Positions 24,266-33,186 of a DNA stretch of 64,000 nt are shown here, one piece after another. The stretch lies in NCBI GenBank assembly GCA_948907985.1, contig CAQWMM010000003.1, positions 17,434 through 81,433 on the forward strand, read 5' to 3'. The notes under the pieces were generated by a model. It ran no database searches and was not told the DNA's origin. It saw only the letters and a list, made by a program, of their open reading frames with translations. A program made the position numbers and the translations under genes. Origin of the DNA: an uncultured Bacillota bacterium. GTDB taxonomy: Bacteria > Bacillota > Dehalobacteriia > UBA4068 > UBA4997. Position 1 is the stretch's first letter. Each line of letters starts with the position of its first letter.

Positions 24266-25426
24266 ATGCAGAAAAAGGAATGTATCGCTATGCTGCTGGC
24301 CGGCGGGCAGGGCAGCCGGCTGGGGGCGCTTACCAGCAAAATTGCCAAGCCGGCTGTGGCCTTTGGCGGTAAATACCGCATTATTGATTTTAGTTTGAGT
24401 AACTGCGTTAATTCTAAGATTGATACGGTGGGGGTGTTGATTCAGTACCGGCCGTTGATGTTAAATTCTTATCTGGGCACCGGCGCGCCCTGGGATCTGG
24501 ATGAGCAGGAGGGCGGTGTTTTCGTTCTGCCGCCTTACGCCACCCAGGCCGGCGGCGAATGGTACAGCGGCACCGCCGATTCGGTGCTGAAGAATATTGA
24601 TTTTATCGACAGCTATAACCCGGAGTATGTTTTGATTATTTCGGGCGATCATCTCTACACTATGGATTATAACCGGATGTTGGAGTTTCACAAAAAGAAT
24701 CAGGCGGAGCTTACGGTTTCGGTTATTGAGGTGCCGATTGAGGAGGCCAGCCGTTTTGGCATTATCACTGCCGGTGAGGACGGGCGGATTGTGAAGTTCT
24801 CTGAGAAGCCGGCCCACCCGGACAGCACTTTGGCTTCGATGGGAATTTACATATTTGATTGGCCGGTGTTGCGGGCGGCTTTGCAGGCAGACGCTTTGAA
24901 CCCGGAATCAGAACACGACTTTGGTAAAAATGTAATTCCCATGCTGCTGGAGGAGCGCCGCCGCCTGTTTGCATATGCCTTTAGCGGCTACTGGCGCGAT
25001 GTCGGCACGATTGAAAGCTATTATGAGGCGAATATGGCCCTGCTGGCTGATGACTGCGAGTTTGATATTTTCTCGGAGAACGCCAATATTTACAGCAACG
25101 CTAATATCTTTCCGCCGCATTATGTGGGCGAAAAGGGCGTGGTGCAGAACTCGCTTATCTGCAACGGTTGTATCGTGGAGGGCGAGGTGCGCAATTCGAT
25201 ATTGAGCACCGAGGCTTATGTCGGCCCCGGCGCGAAGGTGGAAGATTCTATTTTGCTGCCGGGAGCGCGCGTGGAAAGCGGCGCCCGGGTTATGCGGGCG
25301 ATTGTGGGCGAGCGCGCGGTGATTGAGGTTAACGCTTACTTTGGCAGCCTGGACCAAAGCCAGCCTATCGCGGTGATCGGCGATAATGAACATGTTGCAG
25401 ACGATTTGTGGTCGGGGAGGTATTAA
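24266..25426 (+). CDS. glgC: Glucose-1-phosphate adenylyltransferase (ADP-glucose pyrophosphorylase)
   Basis: A 386-residue enzyme making ADP-glucose from glucose-1-phosphate and ATP, the first committed step of glycogen synthesis. The N-terminus CIAMLLAGGQGSRLGALTSK has the nucleotidyltransferase motif GGQGSRL and is followed by KPAVAFGGKYRIIDF. Also present are YSGTADSVLKNI, ISGDHLYTMDY and the C-terminal left-handed beta-helix repeats (NSLICNGCIVEGEVRNS). The frame extends to GTG 24251, but GGAGG at 24252-24257 fits ATG 24266. It is followed 2 bases later by glgD. Confidence 0.95.
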   Translation: MQKKECIAMLLAGGQGSRLGALTSKIAKPAVAFGGKYRIIDFSLSNCVNSKIDTVGVLIQYRPLMLNSYLGTGAPWDLDEQEGGVFVLPPYATQAGGEWYSGTADSVLKNIDFIDSYNPEYVLIISGDHLYTMDYNRMLEFHKKNQAELTVSVIEVPIEEASRFGIITAGEDGRIVKFSEKPAHPDSTLASMGIYIFDWPVLRAALQADALNPESEHDFGKNVIPMLLEERRRLFAYAFSGYWRDVGTIESYYEANMALLADDCEFDIFSENANIYSNANIFPPHYVGEKGVVQNSLICNGCIVEGEVRNSILSTEAYVGPGAKVEDSILLPGARVESGARVMRAIVGERAVIEVNAYFGSLDQSQPIAVIGDNEHVADDLWSGRY

Positions 25427-25428
25427 GC

Positions 25429-26532
25429 ATGGCGGGCAGAATTTTTGGTATAATTTCCTGTAATTATAATGATGATAGTTTTGGTCAGCTAACTGCGGTG
25501 CGTTCGGTGGCCTCGCTGCCCTTTGGCGGCCGCTATCGTCTGCTGGATTTTGCAATTTCCAATATGGTAAACTCTGGTATCCGCACCATTGGATTGGTAA
25601 CTCCTTATCAGTACCGCTCTATTTTGGATCATGTCGGCGCGGGCAAGGAATGGTCTTTGGACCGCAAGCACGGCGGTTTGTTTCTGCTGCCCGGCTCTAT
25701 TTATGGCCCTAAGGGGGCGCATTGCAGCTTTATGCTGCGGGATATTATCAAAAACCAGCCCTATTTGGACCGCGCCAAGGCGGATACGGTTTTAATCTGC
25801 GGCAGTTCTAAGGTGTTTAATATGGATTTTCGGCCAATGTTTGCCGCCCATGAGGCGGCAGGCGGCGGCATCACCATGCTTTATAAAAAGGTCAGTGATT
25901 CGGCAGCCCGGGACGCTCTTTATCTGGATTTGGAGGGCGATATGGTTAAGAATATGACGCGCGAAACCATCGGCGCGGCCAACTGCTTTATGGACTGCTT
26001 TTTGATTGATAAAAAGCTATTGCTCAACTTTGTTGAGTGGTATCAGAACTTCAGCCATATTGATATGACGGAGATTATGAATGATAATCTGGAAACCCTG
26101 CCGATCCATGCTTATCCCTTTGAGGGCTATTTGGGGCAGGTGAACAGCATTAACGATTATATGCGCTGCTCGCAGGACCTGCTGCGGGCCGAGATCCGGC
26201 AGGAATTGTTTGGCGGCCCTGCTAAAATCCGCACTAAAATTGAGGATAACCCACCGGCCAAATACAGCGCCGAAGCGGAGGTGCGCAACTCTTTGGTGCC
26301 GACTGGCTGCCAGATTGACGGCCTGGTGGAGAACAGTATTTTGTTTAGGGGCGTTAAGGTTAAAAAGGGCGCGCAGGTGCGCAACTGCGTAATTATGTCT
26401 AAGTGCGTGATTGAAGAGGGCGCTCTGCTGGAGAACGTGATTTGTGATAAATTTGTTACAATCAGCAGCGGCAACAAGCTTTCCGGTACGGAGGCCAAAC
26501 CGTTGGTGATTGGCAAAAACAGCAACATCTAA
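25429..26532 (+). CDS. glgD: GlgD, regulatory/non-canonical subunit of ADP-glucose pyrophosphorylase
   Basis: A 367-residue paralogue of GlgC, typical of Bacillota. It starts MAGRIFGIISCNYNDDSFGQL and lacks the GGxGxRL catalytic loop of GlgC, while keeping PFGGRYRLLDFAISNMVNSG and KEWSLDRKHGGLFLLPG, and the C-terminal hexapeptide region (VRNSLVPTGCQIDGLVENS). Known GlgD proteins form a heterotetramer with GlgC and raise its activity rather than catalyse on their own. ATG 25429 has GGGGAGG upstream and follows the glgC stop by 2 bases. Confidence 0.94.
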   Translation: MAGRIFGIISCNYNDDSFGQLTAVRSVASLPFGGRYRLLDFAISNMVNSGIRTIGLVTPYQYRSILDHVGAGKEWSLDRKHGGLFLLPGSIYGPKGAHCSFMLRDIIKNQPYLDRAKADTVLICGSSKVFNMDFRPMFAAHEAAGGGITMLYKKVSDSAARDALYLDLEGDMVKNMTRETIGAANCFMDCFLIDKKLLLNFVEWYQNFSHIDMTEIMNDNLETLPIHAYPFEGYLGQVNSINDYMRCSQDLLRAEIRQELFGGPAKIRTKIEDNPPAKYSAEAEVRNSLVPTGCQIDGLVENSILFRGVKVKKGAQVRNCVIMSKCVIEEGALLENVICDKFVTISSGNKLSGTEAKPLVIGKNSNI

Positions 26533-26561
26533 ATTTAATGTCAAGAAAGGTCAGTTATAAA

Positions 26562-28019
26562 ATGGTAAAGAAAAAAATTCAGGTTTTGTTTGCCGCCTTT
26601 GAGGCCGCGCCGTTTTTTAAGACCGGCGGCCTGGGCGAGGTGGCCGGCAGTCTGCCGGCCGCGCTTAAAAAGGAGGGCGCGGAGGTTCGTTTGGTTCTGC
26701 CCAAGGCTGCGGCGCTGCCGGAGCAATTCGCCGCTAAACTGCGTCATGTGGCCGATTTTAAAGTACCGGTGGGCTGGCGTTGGCAGTATTGCGGTATTGA
26801 GGAGCTTAAGTATAAATATATAACCTACTATTTTTTGGATAACGAATATTATTTTAAACGCGACGGCCTTTACGGCTATGGCGACGAGGCCGAACGCATG
26901 GCCTTTTTCGCCAAGGCCCTGCTTGAGAGTATCCAGTATCTGCCGGACTTTCAGCCGGATATTATTCACTGCAATGACTGGCATACGGCGTTAGCGCCGG
27001 TGTTCCTGCGCGAGCAGTATATGAGTTCGCCGGAGTATGCCAAAATCAAGACGGTTTTCAGCGTGCATAATTTGAAATATCAGGGGCGGTTCGGCGGCTA
27101 TCTGCTGGGGGATCTGCTGGGGCTTAACAGTGGCGCGGCGCTCTCGCAGCTGATTCATGACGACGATCTGAACTTTATGTGCGGCGCTCTGTGTTACAGC
27201 GATCGTTTGTTGACGGTCAGCCCCAGCTATGCGGACGAGATTTGCACTCCCTCCTTTGGCGAGGGGCTGGACGCGGTGTTTCGCCGCCGCCGCGACCGCC
27301 TGCGCGGCATTTTGAACGGCATTGACTATAAGGTGTATAACCCGGAAAAGGATAAAAACCTGCCGGCGGCTTTCAGCGCCGCTGATTTGAGCGGCAAAGC
27401 GGTCTGCAAGGCGGATTTGCAGCGGCGTCTTGGCCTGCCGGAGAATCCGGACGCGCCGCTGTTGGTGTTGATCAGCCGCCTGACCGAGCAGAAAGGCCTT
27501 GATTTGCTGCTTCATATTTTGCAGGAGCTTTTGCAAACCCAGCCGGATGTGCAGCTGGCGGCGCTTGGTTTGGGCGACGAGCGTTATGAGCATGATTTTG
27601 GCTGGTTCTCTAACAACTTCCCGCAGCAGGTGGCCTACCGGCGGGAATTTGACGATAATCTGGCGCATAATTATTATGCCGCCGGCGATCTGCTGCTGAT
27701 GCCCTCGCGCTTTGAACCTTGCGGTCTGGCGCAGATGATTGCCATGCGTTACGGCACCCTGCCGCTGGTTCGGGAGTGCGGCGGCCTGAAAGACAGCGTT
27801 TCGCCCTATAATCGTTTCACCGGCGAGGGTACAGGCTTTAGCTTTGCCAATTATAACGCCCATGAACTGCTGTTTACCTTGCAGAACGCCCTGGAACTTT
27901 ATCGCGGCCAGCCCAAGGCCTGGCGCAAGCTGATGCTCCAGGCTATGCAGCAGGATTTCAGCTGGCAGCGTTCCGCCAAGGAATACGCCGCTGTTTATAA
28001 AGAACTGTTGGCCGAATAA
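26562..28019 (+). CDS. glgA: Glycogen synthase (ADP-glucose type, GT5)
   Basis: A 485-residue GT5 glucosyltransferase that extends alpha-1,4 chains from ADP-glucose. It shows the KTGGLGEVAGSLP motif with Lys20 binding the ADP-glucose phosphate, NDWHTALAP, VFSVHNLKYQG, ILNGIDY, SRLTEQKGLDL, and the acceptor motif SRFEPCGLAQMIAMRYG. Two starts are possible: ATG 26538 and ATG 26562. The second has AGAAAGG 11 bases upstream and puts the first strand at the usual distance, so it is chosen. Confidence 0.94.
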   Translation: MVKKKIQVLFAAFEAAPFFKTGGLGEVAGSLPAALKKEGAEVRLVLPKAAALPEQFAAKLRHVADFKVPVGWRWQYCGIEELKYKYITYYFLDNEYYFKRDGLYGYGDEAERMAFFAKALLESIQYLPDFQPDIIHCNDWHTALAPVFLREQYMSSPEYAKIKTVFSVHNLKYQGRFGGYLLGDLLGLNSGAALSQLIHDDDLNFMCGALCYSDRLLTVSPSYADEICTPSFGEGLDAVFRRRRDRLRGILNGIDYKVYNPEKDKNLPAAFSAADLSGKAVCKADLQRRLGLPENPDAPLLVLISRLTEQKGLDLLLHILQELLQTQPDVQLAALGLGDERYEHDFGWFSNNFPQQVAYRREFDDNLAHNYYAAGDLLLMPSRFEPCGLAQMIAMRYGTLPLVRECGGLKDSVSPYNRFTGEGTGFSFANYNAHELLFTLQNALELYRGQPKAWRKLMLQAMQQDFSWQRSAKEYAAVYKELLAE

Positions 28020-28030
28020 TGCGTATAAGC

Positions 28031-28092
28031 GCCCTCTCTGTCCAGCGTCGCCTACGCTCTGCTGGACAGCTCTCCCAAAGGGAGAGCCAGGA
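28031..28092. repeat. Short copy of the CCCTCTC-family palindromic repeat
   Basis: GCCCTCTCTGTCCAGC is followed by an inverted TCCAGC...GCTGGA hairpin and the AGCTCTCCC-AAA-GGGAGAGCC hairpin. It matches only the left part of the longer copies at 47362 and 59084 and lacks the closing GAGAGGG half. It sits between glgA and the fusion gene. Confidence 0.65.
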
Positions 28093-28168
28093 CGTTTAAG
28101 CAAAAAGTTATTGATAATAAATTGTCATATTATAAGAACATGTCGTGTAAGAGGAAATATAAAATATT

Positions 28169-31100
28169 ATGGAAGTTTTGCATAATTCTCATCTGGCGGT
28201 TTATCGCCAGCCTTTTGGCGCGGTGCCGGTGGGCGGCGCGGTTACTCTGGCGCTGGACATTTTGGGCGAGGACACCGAGCCCTGGAGCGGCGAGTGGGTG
28301 GCCGAGGCCATGGTGCGGCTTTGGCGGGACGGCTTTGGCGAAGAACTTGTGCCGATGCAGCCCCTGCCGTTGCCAGCGGGCGGGCGGCGTTTTGCCGCTA
28401 AAATTAACCTGCCGGAGGAGGGCGGCCTGGTTTGGTATTATTTTTTGCTGCGTCTGGGCGACGGCGGCCTGTTGTTTTATGGCAACAATCCGCGGCAGCA
28501 GGGCGGCGTTGGCTGCTTGAGCCAGGAACAGCCGCCGTCTTATCAGATCACGGTTTGGCAGCCGCCGGCGCAGGAAAACTGGCCGGTTTGGTTCAGCAAC
28601 AACATTTGCTACCAGATCTTTCCGGATCGGTTTTGCCGCGGCGCAAACTGGCAGGCCTGCCAGAACGCCGCCAGTCAGCCGGACGAATGGCTGGGGCCGA
28701 AACGTTTTGTGCAGCAAAACTGGTATGATAAACCGTTTTATACCTGCAACAGCCGTGGTGATGTTACCCGCTGGGGCTTTTTTGGCGGCAATCTGGAGGG
28801 TATTCGCAGTAAACTGCTGTATCTGAAAAGCCTGGGGGTGGGTTCTCTGTATCTTAATCCAATTTTTTTGGCTGCCTCCAATCATAAATACGATACGGCG
28901 GATTATCTGCGCATTGACCCCTCCTTTGGCGATGAGGCGGATTTTGCGCGCCTGGCGGCGGAGGCCGAACAACTGGGCGTCAGCCTGATTTTGGACGGCG
29001 TTTTCAGCCATACCGGCGCAGACAGCCGTTATTTCAACAAGCATGGCAATTATGCCGACGTGGGCGCGTACCAAAGCGAGGATTCGCCCTATGCCGCCTG
29101 GTATAAATTCCAAAGTTTTCCGGAGGAGTACACCGGCTGGTGGGGTAATAAATCCCTGCCGGAGGTGGACGAGAGCAACCCGGCTTATCAGCAGTTGATT
29201 TATGCCGCCAAAAACAGCGTGGTGCGCAAATGGCTGCGGCTGGGCGCGCGCGGTTGGCGGCTGGACGTGGCCGACGAGCTGCCGGACAGCTTTATTGCCG
29301 GCCTGCGAGCGGCGGCCAAGGCGGAAAAGCCGGACGCCCTGGTGTTGGGCGAGGTTTGGGAAGACGCCAGCAACAAACAAAGCTATGGCGAGAAACGCCG
29401 CTATCTTTTTGGCGACGAACTGGACGGCGTGATGAATTATCCTTTTCGGGAAGCCGCGCTGGCCTTTATGCTGGGCGAAATCAGCGCGGAAGAAATGGCG
29501 GCGCGTTTTATCAGCCAGCTGGAGAATTACCCCGCTCTGGCGCTGGCCAACAACCTTAATCTGATTGGCACGCACGATACGGCCCGGATTTTGACGGTTC
29601 TGGGCGGCGAATTGCCGCCGCTGGACCGGGGAGAGCCGGCGGGGCGTCAGGCGGCGGAGGAATATGAACTGCCGCCGGAGCGTCTGCAACTGGCCCGGGA
29701 GCGGCTAAAACTGCTATCGCTGCTGCAATTTACCATGCTGGGCGTGCCCTGCGTTTATTATGGCGACGAGGCCGGATGTCAGGGTTTGCCGGACCCTTTT
29801 AACCGGGGGACTTACCCCTGGGGGCGGGAAGACGAAGATTTGCTTTACTGGTACCGGCGGTTAGCCAACCTTCGTCAGGAGTATCATCTGCTAAGCCAGG
29901 GCGAATTTTGGCCGCTGGCGCTGGCGGAAGACGTTTATGCCTGCCGCCGTTTTTGGCCGAAAAAAGCCCAGCTGTCCAGCGCCGCCGATCACAAATTGGA
30001 TGAAATTTTGGTGGTCTGCAACCGTAGCCCGGAAAAGACGGTCAATCTGGAACTGCCCCTGCCGGAGCATGGCGGCTGCGTCTGGGCTATGGAGTTGCTT
30101 TCCGGCCGCGAGGTTGGCGGTTTGGGCGCACAAAAAAGCCTGCTGCAAAGCCTGCCGCCGCTGTCGTGTCAGGTCTGGCTGCTGCGCAGTCAGGAGCCGG
30201 CGCGCTGGCGGCCCGAGCGGGCGGCGGGCGTGCTGTGCCCGATAAGTGCCCTGCCGCCCACCGAAGGGGGCTGGCTGGCGGCGGCCAAACGTTTTGTTGA
30301 TTATCTGGCTATGGCTGGCCAAACGCTTTGGCAGCTTTTGCCGCTGAACCCGGTGGGCGACAGCGGCTCGCCCTATACGCCGTTTTCGGTATTTGCTGGG
30401 CAGGAACAGCTGGCGGCGGAGCTGCTGGAGCAGGCGGAAGGCCGGGTGCCGCCTAAGGATATGGCGCTTTATCAGCAATTCTGCAATGATAATGCGGACT
30501 GGCTGGAGGATTACGCGCTGTTTGCCGCTATCAGCGAGGCCTATCCGGACTGCGCCTGGCAGGATTGGCCGCAGGCGGAGCGCGAGCGGGAGGATTTGCC
30601 CGCTTTGCGTAAAATCTATGCCGAGAGCATGGAGCAGTGCCGTTGCCGCCAGTTTATGTTTTGGCAGGCCTGGGGCAAGCTTAAGGAATACGCCAACCGG
30701 CACGGCGTTCGTCTGATTGGCGATATTCCCATTTACGCCGGAGCAGCCAGCGCCGACGTTTGGGCCGGGCGGGAACTTTTCCTGCTGCGCGGGGACGGCT
30801 GGCCGTTGGCCGGGGCCGGCGTGCCGCCAGACTACTTCTCAGCCGAGGGGCAAAACTGGGGGCACCCGCTTTATAACTGGCCGCGAATGCGCGCTGACGG
30901 TTTTGCCTGGTGGAAGCGCCGTCTGCGCCGGGCGTTGCAGGCCTATGATTATATCCGGCTGGATCACTTCCGCAGTTTCTCTGCCTTTTTTGCGGTGCCG
31001 GCGGGCGGTACGCCCAAGGACGGCAGTTGGCTGAAAGGCCCCGGCTATGAATTTTTTGCCGAGGTGGAGCGCGAACTTGGCCGGCTGCCGGTTATTGCCG

Positions 31101-31555
31101 AGGATTTGGGGCTGCTGGATCAGGAGGTGCACAATCTGTTGCGGCTTTGCGGCTATCCCGGCATGTTGGTTTATCAGTTTGCGCCGGACAGGCTGCCGGA
31201 GCTGACTGCTGAGGATTCGCCGGAGCCGGTGGAGCCGGACGAGGATCTGGCCGGGCGGGCGCTTTACAGCGGCACGCACGATAATCAGACGCTTTGCGGC
31301 TGGCTGAACGGCCAGGATGAGCCGGAGCCGCAGAGCCGTGCCAAAAAAATTATTCAGCTATTATACAGCAGCCCGGCGCCGCTGGTGATCATTCCCTTGC
31401 AGGATCTTTTTGGCCTGGGGGACGAGGCGCGGCTGAATATCCCCGGCCAGGCCCAGGGCAACTGGCGTTGGCAGGCGGATTGGCAGCAGTTCAAAATTAC
31501 TTTGGCGGCGGAGCTTTCCGCCTTAACAAAACTGACGAAGAGGGGTACGGTGTGA
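28169..31555 (+). CDS. Fusion of a GH13 alpha-glucan hydrolase and a GH77 4-alpha-glucanotransferase
   Basis: A 1128-residue bifunctional enzyme for glycogen or maltodextrin breakdown. Residues about 1-130 are a beta-sandwich. About 140-660 form a GH13 barrel opening with NNICYQIFPDRFC, with nucleophile Asp365 in GWRLDVADE, acid Glu394 in VLGEVWED and HD at 469-470 in IGTHDTAR. From about 690 a GH77 (MalQ) domain follows: PYTPFSVFAGQEQL, RLIGDIPIYAGAASADVW, DYIRLDHFRSF (Asp931), VIAEDLG (Glu977) and YSGTHDNQT (Asp1037). The GH13 half resembles neopullulanase or debranching types, so it probably opens alpha-1,6 branches; the GH77 half joins the short chains. ATG 28169 has AAGAGG upstream. Its stop overlaps pgi. 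Confidence 0.9.
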   Translation: MEVLHNSHLAVYRQPFGAVPVGGAVTLALDILGEDTEPWSGEWVAEAMVRLWRDGFGEELVPMQPLPLPAGGRRFAAKINLPEEGGLVWYYFLLRLGDGGLLFYGNNPRQQGGVGCLSQEQPPSYQITVWQPPAQENWPVWFSNNICYQIFPDRFCRGANWQACQNAASQPDEWLGPKRFVQQNWYDKPFYTCNSRGDVTRWGFFGGNLEGIRSKLLYLKSLGVGSLYLNPIFLAASNHKYDTADYLRIDPSFGDEADFARLAAEAEQLGVSLILDGVFSHTGADSRYFNKHGNYADVGAYQSEDSPYAAWYKFQSFPEEYTGWWGNKSLPEVDESNPAYQQLIYAAKNSVVRKWLRLGARGWRLDVADELPDSFIAGLRAAAKAEKPDALVLGEVWEDASNKQSYGEKRRYLFGDELDGVMNYPFREAALAFMLGEISAEEMAARFISQLENYPALALANNLNLIGTHDTARILTVLGGELPPLDRGEPAGRQAAEEYELPPERLQLARERLKLLSLLQFTMLGVPCVYYGDEAGCQGLPDPFNRGTYPWGREDEDLLYWYRRLANLRQEYHLLSQGEFWPLALAEDVYACRRFWPKKAQLSSAADHKLDEILVVCNRSPEKTVNLELPLPEHGGCVWAMELLSGREVGGLGAQKSLLQSLPPLSCQVWLLRSQEPARWRPERAAGVLCPISALPPTEGGWLAAAKRFVDYLAMAGQTLWQLLPLNPVGDSGSPYTPFSVFAGQEQLAAELLEQAEGRVPPKDMALYQQFCNDNADWLEDYALFAAISEAYPDCAWQDWPQAEREREDLPALRKIYAESMEQCRCRQFMFWQAWGKLKEYANRHGVRLIGDIPIYAGAASADVWAGRELFLLRGDGWPLAGAGVPPDYFSAEGQNWGHPLYNWPRMRADGFAWWKRRLRRALQAYDYIRLDHFRSFSAFFAVPAGGTPKDGSWLKGPGYEFFAEVERELGRLPVIAEDLGLLDQEVHNLLRLCGYPGMLVYQFAPDRLPELTAEDSPEPVEPDEDLAGRALYSGTHDNQTLCGWLNGQDEPEPQSRAKKIIQLLYSSPAPLVIIPLQDLFGLGDEARLNIPGQAQGNWRWQADWQQFKITLAAELSALTKLTKRGTV

Positions 31556-33141
31556 TGTATAAAAAGAATATCTTTTTTGATGATAACACAGGCCTGAGCC
31601 TGGACTTTAATGGTCTGCAAAAATCCCTGGCGGAACAGATTGCCGCGCAGGAAAAGATGCTGCAAAAAGCGCGGGCGGATATGGCGGCCCTGGAGGGGGG
31701 CGCTGTGGCCAACCCGGATGAGCAGCGGATGGTGGGGCACTATTGGCTGCGCAATCCCAAGCTGGCGCCCAAGCCTGCCATTCAGCAGGAGATTGAAACG
31801 GTGCAGCACGATATTTGGCAGTTCGCCGCCCAGGTACACAGCGGCGAGATTGTCGGCTGCGATGATAAGCCTTTTAAAAATGCGCTGGTGATTGGTATTG
31901 GCGGCAGCAGCCTGGGGCCGGTTTTTGTATCGGAGGCTTTGCGCCTGCCCAAGAATAAGCTGGAGTTGTTTTTTATTGATAACACCGATCCGGACGGGAT
32001 GGATATGGTGCTGCATAAAATCCAGCGCGCACTGGGGCAAACGCTGGTGATCGTGATCAGCAAAAGCGGCGGCACTGTGGAAACCCAAAACGGCCTGGTT
32101 GAGGTTAAGGGCGCTTTTGCCGCTAAGGGGCTTGATTTTTACGCTAACGCCGTGCGCATAACCCAGCGGGGCAGCGCCTTTGATACCGCGCCGGACGCGC
32201 ATAAATGGCTGGCCTCTTTCCCGATGTGGGATTGGGTTGGCGGCCGGACTTCGGTGCTTTCGGCGGTGGGGCTGCTGCCGTTGGCCTTGCAGGGCGTGGA
32301 CTGCGCGGGCCTGTTGGCGGGCGCCGCGGCCTGCGACGCGCTTAGCCGCGAGGCGGACGCGCCGGAGAACGATCCCGCGCTGTTGCTGGCGCTGGCCTGG
32401 TATACGCAAACCGGCGGCCAGGGCGGTACGTCGATGGCGGTGCTGCCTTATAAGGATCGTTTGCAGCTTTTTGCTAAATATTTGCAGCAGTTGATTATGG
32501 AATCGCTGGGTAAAGAATATGATTTGGCCGGCCAGGAGGTACATCAGGGGTTGGCAGTTTTTGGCAACAAAGGCTCTTCGGATCAACATTCTTATGTGCA
32601 GCAGCTGGTGGCGGGGCCGGATAATGTGTTTGTGGCCTTTATCGAGGCTCTGCGCGACCGGGTTAAGGCGGAAAGCTCCCCGCTGGTGCGGGACGGCAGC
32701 ACGTCCGGCGATTATTTGCAGGCCTTTATGCTGGGCACCTCCAAGGCGCTGCGGGATCATGGCAAAAGCAGCCTGATTATTACGGTGCCGGACGTCAACG
32801 CTTTTACGGTGGGTATGCTGATTGCCCTGTTTGAGCGCGCGGTTGGCTATTACGCCTCTTTTGTCGGCATTAACGCCTATCATCAGCCGGCGGTGGAGTT
32901 CGGCAAAAAAGCGGCCGGTGAAATTATCGAACTGAAGAACAACTTGCAGCAATATCTGGCGGCCAATCGCAGAAAATATTTCACCGCCGGAGAACTGGCG
33001 GCGGAATTTGGCGCGGACGAGGTGCAGGTTTGGCATTTGCTGCGTCATCTGACGGCTAACGATATTTATCGGATGCGCTGTGAGCGCAACGAGGCGGGCG
33101 AGCTGACTTTTGCCTTTATCAAAAAAAAGACCGACGCTTGA
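31555..33141 (+). CDS. pgi: Glucose-6-phosphate isomerase
   Basis: A 528-residue enzyme linking the glucose-6-phosphate obtained from glycogen to fructose-6-phosphate. Motifs are GIGGSSLGPVFVSEAL, ISKSGGTVETQNGL, GGRTSVLSAVGLLPL, a LNG-free but typical NKGSSDQHSYVQQL segment and the C-terminal IALFERAVGYYASFVGINAY. Length and text are closest to the cyanobacterial-type Pgi, rather than the short (about 450) Gram-positive type. It has an extra C-terminal winged-helix-like tail (FTAGELAAEFGADEVQVWHLLRHL in part). ATG 31555 overlaps the previous stop by one base (TGATG), so it is translationally coupled. Confidence 0.95.
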   Translation: MYKKNIFFDDNTGLSLDFNGLQKSLAEQIAAQEKMLQKARADMAALEGGAVANPDEQRMVGHYWLRNPKLAPKPAIQQEIETVQHDIWQFAAQVHSGEIVGCDDKPFKNALVIGIGGSSLGPVFVSEALRLPKNKLELFFIDNTDPDGMDMVLHKIQRALGQTLVIVISKSGGTVETQNGLVEVKGAFAAKGLDFYANAVRITQRGSAFDTAPDAHKWLASFPMWDWVGGRTSVLSAVGLLPLALQGVDCAGLLAGAAACDALSREADAPENDPALLLALAWYTQTGGQGGTSMAVLPYKDRLQLFAKYLQQLIMESLGKEYDLAGQEVHQGLAVFGNKGSSDQHSYVQQLVAGPDNVFVAFIEALRDRVKAESSPLVRDGSTSGDYLQAFMLGTSKALRDHGKSSLIITVPDVNAFTVGMLIALFERAVGYYASFVGINAYHQPAVEFGKKAAGEIIELKNNLQQYLAANRRKYFTAGELAAEFGADEVQVWHLLRHLTANDIYRMRCERNEAGELTFAFIKKKTDA

Positions 33142-33186
33142 AGTCGGACTGAAATAAACTCAGAAAAGTTTGGGAGAGCGGATTTT

